This document shows positions 35,095-46,291 of a stretch of 64,000 nt of DNA, piece by piece. The stretch comes from Sparassis latifolia (lineage: Eukaryota > Basidiomycota > Agaricomycetes > Polyporales > Sparassidaceae). The position numbers and the translations under genes are program-made. Position 1 is the stretch's first letter. Each line of letters starts with the position of its first letter. The stretch spans positions 3,596,001 to 3,660,000 of the forward strand of contig CM031562.1 in the NCBI GenBank assembly GCA_018466975.1, read 5' to 3'. Below the pieces are notes generated by a model. It made no database searches and had not been told where the DNA came from. It was given only the letters and a program-made list of their open reading frames with translations.

Positions 35095-37910
35095 TCACGA
35101 CCGGATCAATGCCTTCCTTGCCTCTTCACTTGCTCTTTGCGCCTTGACGATGGAGGAGCGCGGATGCGTACTTGAGACGGACTTGATGCCGGTTTTGTTC
35201 AAGCTGACCCTACGACCACTCCCAGCCGTGCTCGCAGAATTGGCAGCATTCGCTGCGTTGACCACCGCCACCGTGCGAAGCGTTGGCCCACTTCTTCGCG
35301 GAGCGTTGCGCGGGAATGGTACGTTCGGAGCAGCTCGCGCTGGTGCAGACACCGTCCGCGAGATACGGTCGCGGTCCACCTTTTTGATGAAGGGGCTTGG
35401 TAAGTTCTCCTCGTCGGACAAGTTGTATTCGGGCGCGGGCTGGGGAACGACGACAGCACGCGCAGTCGACGTCGAACGGACCTTGGACGCTGGCTCGGGC
35501 ATCTGTGAGGATGATGCACGAGTGCTCGATCGCCTGCCACGCTTGGGCTCTGATGCAGCAGCAGCAGCTTCCACGGTCGGGCGGCTCGTCGACGCGCGGA
35601 TCATGGATGGGCGCCGCAGACGCGTCGGTCTGACAGCAGGCGAGGGCTGCGGGGTGGTATCATCCGCATGCTCTTCGTGCGCTGGTGATGGCACACAAGT
35701 GTCACTCTCATCGCCGTTATTGTCTCCGTCATCATCTTCTGCCTCAGAATCGTAGTCGAATACCTGGGCAAAATTCAGACGGATCCTGGGGGTCCCGATG
35801 AACAGTTTCGTCAGTTCCGCGGGGCTAGGTGTGGCAATGGGCTGTCCCGTAGCAGTCAAGATGACGCCTTTCATCGCAGACGGAGGTGCGAGTAGCTTCG
35901 GGACCGGCGTCTCCACAGACAAGAGAGGCGCCTTCTGGGTAGGGGTCTCTAGCACAGAGTATCTGGATAGAGCACGAGACGATATAGGCTCTGGCGATTC
36001 CGAGAGACGAGCAGTAGCCATGATGTTCTTCACCTCTTGAAGCGCCGTCTTGGTCTTCGACATGCCTGCTGAGCAACATTTAGTGCTTGAAGCCACCAGA
36101 CTATCAAGAATGTCTCGATTTTACCTCGCTGTGTGCTCTCGGACTCCAGCACAGCTATCTTCTTCTGCAGCTCCTCATCCAAGGCTTGCAAACGCACCCT
36201 TTCATGTTCCAGCTCCTCCGCCCGTTGCTGGACCCACTCCATACGTTCCTCCACGGCGCGGCTCATCGCTTCCCGTGCCTTGGTCTCCCACTCTATCCAC
36301 ATCTGCGTGATCTCCTCCTCGCGCCTGCGCACCGCCTCCATTATTTCTTCCTCGCGACGCGCCATCCGAGCAGCGACCTCCGCCTCCTGCTTCAACACCA
36401 TCGCCCGGAGCTCCTCGTCGCGCCGTGTCACGGCCTCGCGTATGCGCATGAGCTGTGCAGCTTCTGTGTTTGCGGCTTGTGAGCGGAGGGTTGCGATTTT
36501 CTCATCTTTCTGCGAGAGAAGAGCTTTTGCGCGAGTCTCCTTCTCTGTGAGTAGCGCGTTTAGGCGTGTTTCCTTCTCCGCTATCGCAGCTTCTCGCGCA
36601 ACAATATCACGCTCTCTAGCTTGTAGGTTGGCCTTATGAGCCTTGACTTGATTCAACCTGCAACAAATAGTGTCAATAGCACAGAGCAATGCAGCAAGCT
36701 GTAGTTACATTTTCTGGGTCCCAGAGACTTTGAAGGCGAGTTCCAGTCGCTCGTGTCCGAGCAACTGGCCTGCGGACGGCCGCATTGCAGGCTAACAGAA
36801 CCATCAGGTGAGGCCCACAAACAACAAAGTGCGTACTCACGTTCAGGTTGAGCATTGTCTTGATGACACTCGACAATGATTGACTGTACCCCTTCGGCAG
36901 TGGGGGTATCCGTCCGTTCCTACGGGCCTCTCAGCATCTTCTGAAGCAGAATGTATGCGCATCGAACACTACCTGATGAGAATACTGAGTTCCGCGTGTG
37001 TCTTGGCTTCGTGGAATGGGGGCCTGAGTGCGCAGAGCTCGTATATGAGGCAACCGAGCGACCACATATCCGACTTGGAGTCATAAGCTCTCTCTTGCAT
37101 CAACTCGGGGGACATGTAGTATGGTGTCTATGGAAAACGTGAACACACGCATGAACATGCCATGGACGCGAGACGTACGCCGACATAGGTGTTTGCGAAG
37201 CTGGTCTGAGCGAGGGCTTTCGAGAGACCGAAGTCACCGAGTTTGACGGTTTTGTTCTCATCCAGAAATACTATCCCACTCTGAGAGCATCTTTCCTAGT
37301 CAACTTGCAAGGCAACTCACCATTGTCTGGTTTCAGATCCCTGTGCAGGATCTGTGGTCGCCGTTCCTTCCCCTCATAATCACTACCGGTGGTTGAGGGC
37401 CGGCCGTGTCCATTGGGATGATGACAGTGATTCAATGCGAGAAGTAGCTGCATGAAGTAGTTCCAGACGGTGTCTTCAGGAATTGGTTGGTTGTGTCGCT
37501 GGGCTTGTTTGATGACGGAAGACAGGTCGCCACCTCCACAGTACTCCATGAGGATGTAGAGAATGCCTGCTTCGCGGTCGACATGTCGGTCGTGATAGCG
37601 GACAATGTGCTCGTGATTGAGCTCCTTGAGGATGTTACTGTTGGCAGCCGCGTCAACGTTTCAGTGGCCACCAGTCCAGGGGGGCAAACTTACACTTCTG
37701 AGACAATTTGCTTGCGGTCTCTGTCTGACATTCGCTCGAAATTGAGCTCCTTCCTTGCTAAAATCTGAAGCGGAAATGAGTCATAATATACGGCAGACAG
37801 GGAGAGCGACTGACGACACCGTCTGACTTCCGACGGACTTTCCTAATGATGCCGAAGGAGCCTGTGCCGATGACATCGAGAGGGTCATACAGATCTAACT
37901 GTGACGACAT
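35095..37910 (-). CDS. NIMA-related serine/threonine protein kinase
   Basis: Mitotic kinase of the NIMA/Nek family. Start 37910: MSSQLDLYDPLDVIGTGSFG carries the glycine-rich loop. ILARKELNFERMSDRDRKQI has the ATP lysine and helix C region. HEHIVRYHDRHVDREAGILY leads to the hinge LMEYCGGGDLSSVIKQ. HRDLKPDN and KLGDFGLSKAL are the catalytic loop and DFG motif, TYVGTPYYMSPELM the activation segment, and DMWSLGCLIYELCALRPPFH follows. The kinase domain spans about 37910-36880 in several short exons. A coiled coil rich in Glu/Arg (36660-36120: LQARERDIVAREAAIAEKET, MARREEEIMEAVRRREEEIT) follows, as in other NIMA kinases. The tail is Ser/Pro-rich and basic (36050-35095), with many S/T-P sites suited to cell-cycle control. 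Confidence 0.93.
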
Positions 37911-38533
37911 GGTGGGAGGTGTCGCGAGGACCACAGCGACGAGGAGAGAACGAGGGGACAGCGACGAGGAGAGGACGAGACCGCGACGAACTTGAAGACG
38001 AAGTCACGGTTCAATATTCTTTGGGCTTGGACTGAATTTGTCGTCACACATCACGTTTCGAACCGCGTATCTCTTTCCATCACGTGACCGTGTTTGTTGT
38101 CACGTAACATTTTAGAGGTTTTTGTGCATATGGTACGTACAAACCTAACCTTAGACCTTTCTCCTCCGGATGCCGGGCCCGGGACGACACTGGACTGTTT
38201 GGGTGATCTTCTGACGAGCAATCGGTCCATGTGCTCCGAGTCAGAGAAAAACATATCAAGGAAGACATCCACGGCGTGCACGTTGGTAGGAACCGCTCCA
38301 TACCCGCGCGTTCTGGCTGATCGATAGGAGCTTATCTGAGTATTCCACACTCAATCTTCAGCATGAGTTCCCATAGACCTCCACCTGGAACGAGCTCCAA
38401 TACTTCTTCTGTACGTCTCTTCATACCGACCCCATTCACCTTCCCAACGACCACCAGGAGCGAGGACGTCTGCGTGCTGCACGGTCAGAAACACCACATC
38501 CGTGCTTGAGTAAGACGTTGAGTAATTCCGGAG
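37911..38533. promoter_or_regulatory. Divergent promoter region, NIMA kinase and deaminase
   Basis: 623 bases between two divergent start codons. Short frames here are not conserved-looking. No TATA box is clear. Confidence 0.45.
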
Positions 38534-39929
38534 ATGCGTCAGTGTCCAATGCAATGGCGAGCTTCGTTATGCGCACTGACTTCCTTCATTTTTTGGACCC
38601 GCTCAGGCCTCATTATTCGCGAGGACCCTACCGCCGTTGGCGAGTATATTGGCAATTACATCTGCAAGCGGTACGTGTGTTCACCTCGAATATGTCCCCT
38701 ATGTCCCCTTGTTCCAATACGCGCTTGCGATTCACATCTCTACTCTTGAATTCAGTATCAATGACTTTGCGCCGACGCCGGAGAGACCATTCGTTCTCGG
38801 ACTTCCAACAGGCTCGTCGCCCATTCCTACCTACAAGCATCTCATAAAGCTCGTGAAAGAGGGAAAGCTCTCGTAAGTCACCTCGTTCTGCCTGCTGCGC
38901 AACATGTTCCCCAAACCTAGAACCAGTCCGACTGACTGAAACCGTGCCGTTTATTTCCACAGATTCAAGAATGTAGTCACCTTCAACATGGACGAATACG
39001 TCGGTCTACCCCGGGACCACCCCGAGTCCTACCACACCTTCATGTTCAGAGAGTTATTCTCGCACAGTGCGTACCATGACCCCCACGAATTGCTTCACAT
39101 GATCATTGACACACCCCGAACAGTCGACATACCCCCCGCCCAAGTGAACATCCTGAACGGCAATGTCAAGAACCTCATTGGTGAGTGCAAAGCGTACGAG
39201 GCCAAGATTAAGGCGATGGGCGGCATCGAGCTCTTCCTCGGCGGCATCGGCGAGGACGGGCACATCGCATTCAACGAACCCGGTAAGTCTCCCGCTCCCG
39301 CTCCCGCTCCCCCTCGCACTACGTGAATACTCACCTTGCGTTCCCACAAGGCTCCTCGCTCGCATCGCGCACGCGCATCAAGACCCTCGCGTACGATACG
39401 ATCCTCGCGAACGCGCGTTTCTTCAACAACGATATCGCCGCAGTGCCGCGCATGGCACTCACTGTTGGCGTCGCGACCGTGCTCGACAGCCGTGAGGTAG
39501 TCGTTGTCGTCACTGGCCAGCGCAAGGCGCTCGCGCTGAGTCAGGCTATCGGTGAGTCGTGCTTGGTGCTGAGACAAGTTGCAGGTACTGACATAGTGGT
39601 GTTGTGGCAGAGCACGGCGTGAACCATCTCGTGAGTAGTCCGCAACTAGGCACGTTCAGGCGGCCTGATTTCGTTCTAGTGGACTCTATCTGCCCTGCAG
39701 TTGCATCCATGGGGGCTGATTGTCGTCGATGAAGACGCCACAGCAGGTACGTTCGTTCGCTTGTTTCGCACACCGCGTCCCTGACCTCACGCTTTCGTGT
39801 AAAGAGCTGCACGTGAAGACCGTCAAATACTTCAAGTCAATCGAGCGCGTGCAAGACGAGGTCGAAGCGATGCACGCCAAGCTTCAGGCAGAGGGAGTGG
39901 AGGACGACCAGGTCGGCAGCATGGATTGA
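38534..39929 (+). CDS. nagB: Glucosamine-6-phosphate deaminase
   Basis: Converts glucosamine-6-phosphate to fructose-6-phosphate and ammonia, in amino-sugar (chitin) breakdown. Exon 1 is only ATGC (38534-38537). Exon 2 (38607-38670) continues as [20 protein letters not shown], giving the family start MRL.IR. Then follow [54 protein letters not shown] and [20 protein letters not shown] (catalytic loop). [37 protein letters not shown] and [16 protein letters not shown] come next. The fifth intron holds a short ccgctc repeat. All catalytic residues visible (Asp of MDEY, Asp-His of EDGH) are present. The C-terminal tail is short and acidic. Confidence 0.92.
39285..39315 (+). repeat. Short ccgctc hexamer tract in an intron
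   Basis: Three to four tandem copies of a ccgctc-type unit inside an intron of the deaminase gene; simple sequence only. Confidence 0.7.
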
Positions 39930-40359
39930 AACGAGAGATCAAAACTAGAAGGACATAGGGATTTGGAGGTGCGGTTGATATCCCTCTCACGCTGCGTCGC
40001 GCTCGTCTATAACGACTCGCGCACGAACAACTCTAGTGCAGCACTGTCATCAATGCAATTTGTATTAGTAGTCAACGATTGCTTCCTTTTTCTCAACACA
40101 GCAAGAGTTCGCTGACGAAGGGCCAAAGCCTTCGGTACAACAAATAGGAGAGCCAGACATAGACCCATGCTTCGCAAGGCAAAGAGGAGCCTTTTTTCTC
40201 GTTCCGCCATGAAGGAGATTGTAACAAGAGTATTGTCATGCTGGGCATACGCTTCATACAATTTTGCGGAAAAAAGGCAATAAATGCGCATATGCTCCAA
40301 CTAACAGCGTGGTGTAGCCGGAGAATGAATAGCGTGTGGACGACGACCAGCCTAAACCC

Positions 40360-41369
40360 TTACTCCCAGCCCGAGGGCACAACTGGATCTGCGCCCCAGG
40401 TGGACGGCCCTGTGGGCTCTGCTGCCCAATCGGTAGTGGTGCCAGCGGCAGGCTCCGCCGCCCAATCGAGAGTACCTGAAGGCACAGCTCTTCGATTAGC
40501 GCAAACCCAGAAGAACTGAAACATAACGTACCACTGTCACCAGCAACAAGACCAGGGTTGATACCACCCGCCGCAGGGGCGGAGGTAACGTCCCACTCTG
40601 AGACACCTGCTGGCTCAGGCTCCACACCCGCAGCGGCAGCCTTCGCCTGAGCTTCCTCCTGCTGCTGCTTCTCGACCTCCTCGGGGTCGCGGTAGAAGAA
40701 CATGTCGACCATGACGTTCCAGCCGTCCGCGGTGCGTGGGATGGTGCCGCGGAGGCGGAGGACTTCCCGCGCGAGCAGCCACCACATCAAGCCAATCGAA
40801 TGGCGCGACTTGTTGTTGGTGGGGATCGCGACGTCAACGTACTTGAGCGGCGCGTCGGTATCGCAGAACGCGATAACGGGGATGTTGACGTACGACGCCT
40901 CGCGGATCGCTTGGTGGTCGACCCGCGGGTCCGTGACGACAATGAGACGGGGCTCCTTGAAGGAGCGGGTGATGTAGTTCGTGAAGGAACCGGGGGTGAA
41001 GCGGCCGGCAATGGCCTGTGCGCCAGTATTGGCAGCATATTTGAGGACGGCACGGTGGCCGTATGGCCGGGCGGAAATTACACAGACGTCGTTCGGGTTC
41101 TCAATGGCGGCAATGATGCGAGCGGCGAAAACAAGCTTCTCCCAGGTCTTGCCTATATTGATGATGTGAATACCTGCCCCCCATCGTCAAGCCTGCTGGG
41201 TTAAAGACGCGAGAACACATAAGCAAGACTGACCGTCTACCCTCCTCTTCCACACGTACGGCAACATCTGCTTGTCGCAGTTCTTGCTGCCGATATGCGC
41301 CTGGGCAGCTAAGAGTAACTGAATCTCCTCATCGGTTGCGCTGAGGACCGAGGGAAGTTTTGACGACAT
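40360..41369 (-). CDS. 40S ribosomal protein S0 (uS2)
   Basis: Small-subunit ribosomal protein of the RPSA/S0 family. Start 41369 [20 protein letters not shown], then [20 protein letters not shown], an intron, [100 protein letters not shown] and [20 protein letters not shown]. After a last intron the acidic tail repeats a DWAAEP motif and ends VVPSGWE. The upstream in-frame Met codons (to 41483) are less likely, because eukaryotic S0 begins at the SSKLP-like position. The gene has at least two introns. The tail with W-A/G-A-(E/D)-P repeats is normal for fungi. Confidence 0.95.
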
Positions 41370-41993
41370 GATGGACCTAGAGAGAACATCAACATCCGTA
41401 CTCCGTCTATGCCATCCATTCCGACGCGGCAGTCGAATTCCTCCGTTCTTTCGCTGGCGAGATGGGCGAGACAAGCCGAACACGTACCGTTAAGGGTTGC
41501 TTTCAGGTGAACGGACGTTGGGCTCGGCGACGTTGGCAGACTTTCGGGCAGCTCCCTCTTCTGCGTGGTGCCCGCGCGCCGAAGTCAGAGTTCGCGATTG
41601 GCCGTACGTTTTCCCACGCCACTTCACGCACTCAGTCCCAAAATTTATTGAACGTATATATGGGCCGCCGGGGGCATTGGGGGCCCAAACGCTATTGACT
41701 GCACTTGGTTAAGGTCAAACAAATCGTGAAGTCTTGCCCTTGTGTTTTGCTGCGATAATTTTGTCTTCTACGGGTGGCAATGTTTTTCGCCGTCTGGAAA
41801 TCCGAAATGCACAGTCACGGTGATGTCGAGCACCTTGTGGTGGGAATCATCTCAGGCCGCAGTTGATACACCTTTTATGCTTCATCGACTTGCAACGTAC
41901 AGTCATGATATGGTACGCTCCTTAGGGTGCGTTATTCCGCCTAGTGCTCTCAATTTTCCCTGCACCTCTAACGCGAGTTTGTTATATCTGAGT
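41370..41993. other. Upstream region of the S0 gene and spacer
   Basis: Holds the S0 promoter and leader and the 3' untranslated region of the next minus-strand gene. No gene seen. Confidence 0.5.
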
Positions 41994-43288
41994 CTAATTT
42001 GTCTCGTCTCTTGACTTTACTTGTCGGACCAACGCTGCGATCTCCTCCGGTCCTGTCTTGCAACATCCCCCTACAATCAACCCTCCCCATATGTTTCGTT
42101 CCATCACAGGTCGTACTATATCGCAGAGGTACTTCGCCCATGCTCCTCCTTGTGTCTGCGTGTCGCTCGGGTGCCACGTGTGGTTGACTGCATCAAACAC
42201 ATCACCTCTATTTGGATACACCACCAACAACGGTCTGTAGTCCTCGTCATTGCACACTGTCTGGATGGTATCCGTTGCCTCTTGCAGCAAGGTGGGAAGG
42301 AATTCTATGCTTGTACAATTGACGCCGAACCCGATAGGCCTTGGAAGCAACGCAGCGTCTGCGTTCTTTCGAAATGCGCTCGTTGTTACCCCCTGGACCG
42401 TCAGTTTCCCCCCTCCGGGACTCAGCTCTCCTGGAAAATGACCGCCAGGGTATACTGTGGCAATCCACCAGCGCTTCATCTGCAATGCTCCTACTTCCCC
42501 CAGTAGTAGTCCGACGGCCCTTCGTATCGCGGTTATTTCTCTGGCCAAAGGCACCGTTTCAAAAGCGACGAAGTCGATGGCGTCCCACGTGTCCTTGTCC
42601 TCGGCGAACACTCGCAACCGCTCCAAATGGAACGTTGTTAGAGCTTCAATCGCAGCTTTTTTGCTGCGAGCGCCCGCGTCCAAATCCCCGAAAGCATTGT
42701 AATTCTTCTCGTTGGGAGTGTACCCCTTCGGCCCGTAAGGAGGAGGGTACAATCCACTGAATTCCTGGGCATGAGGTAACGCTGCACCGTATGGACCCAG
42801 TGCTAGGGCAATCCTGATATGTTTTTGCGGAGTGTCCTTGTTCCCATCGTTGCGCTCATCGAGTAAGTAACGCCTACGAGCCTCCACCGCTAGGGCGACC
42901 GATTTGCGCATGATGCGCACAGCGTCGGTGCGCGAGTATCCCGATCGCTCGAACGTCTCCCAGGCACATTGATACCTGTTCAGATCAGTGAGGTGCTTCG
43001 CTACGATTACTATGTCAAAGTGGCCGCACGTTGATGTGAGGATCACGTCCGCCCCTGCGCGCAGGAACGCCAGATGGGCTTCGATGATGGTTTCGGGATC
43101 GTCGTCAATGGGCTTCGCAGACCATAAAGGGGTAGAGATATTTTTGTGAAACACATCTTCAAGGGTTGTACCCTTGAGGCATATGTAGAGAATCCACGTC
43201 TCCTTTCAGCCTTCAAAAGCCAAAAAGCTTGTCAGCTCACCAAACCCCCGTCAAGAATGAGTATTTCTGTGCCATTCTCGGATATCAT
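41994..43288 (-). CDS. Homocysteine S-methyltransferase
   Basis: Zinc-dependent enzyme that methylates homocysteine to methionine from S-methylmethionine or S-adenosylmethionine. Exon 1 (from 43288) reads MISENGTEILILDGGL and joins across a 74-base-class intron to GTTLEDVFHKNISTPLWSAK, forming the DGGLGTTLE signature. Then come EAHLAFLRAGADVILTSTCG, ALALGPYGAALPHAQEFSGL, FHLERLRVFAEDKDTWDAID, AFETVPLAREITAIRRAVGL, GFGVNCTSIEFLPTLLQEAT (first zinc cysteine), VVYPNRGDVFD and IVGGCCKTGPEEIAALVRQV (the Cys-Cys zinc site). All three zinc cysteines are present. A MITE lies only about 125 bases upstream of the start codon. Confidence 0.92.
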
Positions 43289-43411
43289 CTCCGAGTTCCT
43301 CGCTACTGTTAAATCTTGCAAAATGAATTGGAAGGCTAGAATATCGAAGGAGACAATCCGTGACGCGTATCAAAGCAGGCGTTTGATAAGGCCTATACGT
43401 AGGGCTTTTAC

Positions 43412-43606
43412 TACTATGGGTTACCACTCACTCGGCGAATCCTGTAAGTCGGCAGTCCCCAAACTCCCCCATATAAGGGAATAATCCAGGGTAGGTGCGC
43501 ATCTTCTCAGGTCAAATTCCCGCCGCTTAGAACATTTGACCCGAATCCTCCCTATGGGAAAACTGCCGACTTACAGGGTCCGCCGAGTGAGTGGTAACCC
43601 ATAGTA
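43412..43606. mobile_element. MITE B, 191 bp, TA target duplication
   Basis: Terminal inverted repeats of 43 bases at 43414-43456 and 43562-43604 with two mismatches. They begin ctatgggttaccactcactc and contain ..aagtcggcagt at the inner end. TA flanks both ends (43412-43413, 43605-43606). The middle (about 105 bases) is non-coding. Ends are shared with the 400 bp element at 30497-30896: 27 of 41 positions agree without gaps. Confidence 0.85.
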
Positions 43607-43870
43607 TGAGTCAAACCGGATTGTCAGCATAGACTCGCTCATCTGTATGATATAGCGGTGTCTTCAGTTACAGAGTCGGATTGTTTCATCGGAAATGAGA
43701 TCAGAGTGAGCAGCTGAAGGAGCGTTATGATGATAACAAAACACAGCACGGCCAATCGGTGCATGTTGTCTCCGGAGCTTGGTGCATTACAGTAGATGAG
43801 GTGTTGTAAATAATACATATCTACATTGATATAACGTAGAGAGAGACCGCTCGTAACAGTAAGCTTTACT

Positions 43871-46291
43871 TCACATCTAACGAATAGACAGGCGGCGTCA
43901 GACAGTGCGTAGAGACAGACGATCGGAATTGAACGCACGATTGCAGCCCATATCCGCTCTACCCAGTTACGAGGAGGAGGCTCGTCATATCTAAGAGAGC
44001 GCGTGACTTTAGCGCTGCTGCAATAGACGTAAATTGTGACACTTACGACGCCGCCAACACCTCGTCAAGGCCTGACTTGAAATCCATATCCTGCGGCTTG
44101 ATGAGCCACTCTCGTTTCCAGATGCCAGATCCGATGACCATGACGGGGTAAAGCATGAAGGGAAGATAGTTGGTAACGAAGGTGGCTGCACTCCAGTTGC
44201 CCTTAAGGAACACGGACCAGCCACTGAACTACATGTGTATAACGATTAGATTTCTTACAAAGCTCCCGGTAAATAACGAGTATGGTACTCACGAAGCACA
44301 CGACGAACGCCAAGATGGCAGCATACCACGCAGCAAATGGCTGAAGGGGCGATCTGTATGGCAGGGTATTGCGGTCAATACCCTGAGCCTTCAGACCCTT
44401 GTGGAACCGAATATAGGTCACTGCAATAGCGAACCAACTCATCAATCCGGCAACAGAAGTCCTGTTCGAAGTGAGATCAGAACATCGCACTACTTTCGTA
44501 GAGCTGAATGAAGCTCACATATTGGCAAACCTGACAGCAACAAGTTAGCGACAACTTGAGCACGACGAGATGAGCGCCACATACCATCCGAATACACGGC
44601 CGCTACCACTGGAGACATCCATGTACGACAAGCAGGCGATCAAGGCAGAGACGATGACGCAATAATAGGGAAGACCAAAGCGGTTAACCTTGGTGAAGAT
44701 CTTCGGCGCATTACCGGCTAGAGCAAGTCCATCTTCGAAAGTGACGCCTTAATCAGAACCAGCAAACAGACCATAACACAAATTTCCTCACAAAGCGCGC
44801 GGGAGCTGCAGTACATGTCACTGTTCGCAGCAGACCATGCTGACGTCAGAATACAAGCGTTGATGACCTGAAACAATTCAGTGTGCAGGGAGGTACTGCG
44901 GACGTAAGAACTTACAGAAGGAAGACCCTTGATTCCGGCAGTCTGGATGGCGATGACAAAGGGCGATGCAGCCGCTGTACCGCTAGCCAAGTTCAGATGA
45001 GGGTTGTTGTACGGCACGAGTAGGCCAATTATAGTGACACCTCCGATGTAGAATAACAGGATGCGGACGTAGACACGCTTGATGGCCTTCGGAATGTTTC
45101 GACGAGGGTTCTTCGATTCAGCTCCCGCAATCTAGCCGAAGTCATATTGCTCAGCATAGGACAAGGTACCGTCGAACGTGGGAGACATACCGCGACGACC
45201 TCCGTGCCGATGTATGAGAACGCGGCCTGCGTCAATACTGCCCAGAAAGCCAAGAAGCGACCCTTGGCACCTTCGATACCAGCATATTGATTGAACGGAC
45301 CAGGGTGCTTCCAGTAGCGGAAGCCGAGACGGTCATGGTTCGGACCACCACCCAAATCGAGGACGATTCCAAGGATAATAAGTCCGGTGATCGTAAGGAC
45401 CTTGATGGAGGCGAAGATGAACTCCGCCTCGCCGTACACAGCTAGGGAAGGGGATGAGTCACTGCGAAGTCAGAAAATGCTGCGAAGAACGCACCAGGAC
45501 CGAACATATTAATCAAAATCACGACGACGATACACATCGTTATCCACACCGCATTATTGACAGACTTGTTCCTAAAGGCGAGGACTCAGAGCGCCGCCCA
45601 ACAACCTGTCAGTGCGATCTCAACATACCAGTAATTAATGAGGACGGCTGCCGCACTCAATTCTGCAGGTAAAATGATGACCCAGTTATACCCTGAATGA
45701 AGGAACAGTAAGCGAACGAACATAATATTGACGTAATTATTGTTTTACTCACAGTACTGCCATCCAAGTGCAAAAGACCACGAGGAGCTAACGAAGCGGG
45801 CTGCGTAGGTGATGTGACCACCCGGAATGGGTAGAAGAGCAGCCATTTCTCCAAGAGAAACCTGTCGAAGAGATGAATCCGACGGTTGCGAAGAAGTAAC
45901 AACAGATGTAGACTAACCATGGTGCAGTAACATAGGGAACCGATTATGAGGTATCCGAGGAGCAACCCAACTGGGCCGCCATTACTGAGACTGCCGGCCG
46001 TGCCCAAGAACAGACCAGTACCAATGACACCTAAGCCAGATCGTCACTACGTAACTCAACAATACTGCTGAAGTACAAGACATACCACCAATACTATGAA
46101 GCACAATCACGATCAGTGCGGGAGGCGAGCGATAGTAGTGCCCAAACGCACCTGATCATGGCAATGTGTCTGTTTTTCATGGCGCGGTGCAGACCCGGCT
46201 CCTGCGGAACAGCGTATGCATGGGCCTCGGAGTCGGTGTCGACACCCTTGTAGGTGGTGTCGGGGGAGTGTTTCTCGTCGTAGTCGGCCAT
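43871..46291 (-). CDS. Amino acid permease (APC superfamily, YAT type)
   Basis: Twelve-helix plasma-membrane importer of amino acids. Start 46291: MADYDEKHSPDTTYKGVDTD, hydrophilic N-tail, then LHRAMKNRHIAMI before the first helix, GVIGTGLFLGTAGSLSNGGP (the GTG motif of APC helix 1), LLLGYLIIGSLCYCTMVSLG and MAALLPIPGGHITYAARFVS. Later come the extended loop ILGIVLDLGGGPNHDRLGFR, FLAFWAVLTQAAFSYIGTEV, RRNIPKAIKRVYVRILLFYI, SVAGLMSWFAIAVTYIRFHK and KGNWSAATFVTNYLPFMLYP. About a dozen short introns. The C-terminal end is uncertain. Splicing after RIWAAI gives a stop at 43871; reading on without that intron would run to 43639. Confidence 0.9.
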
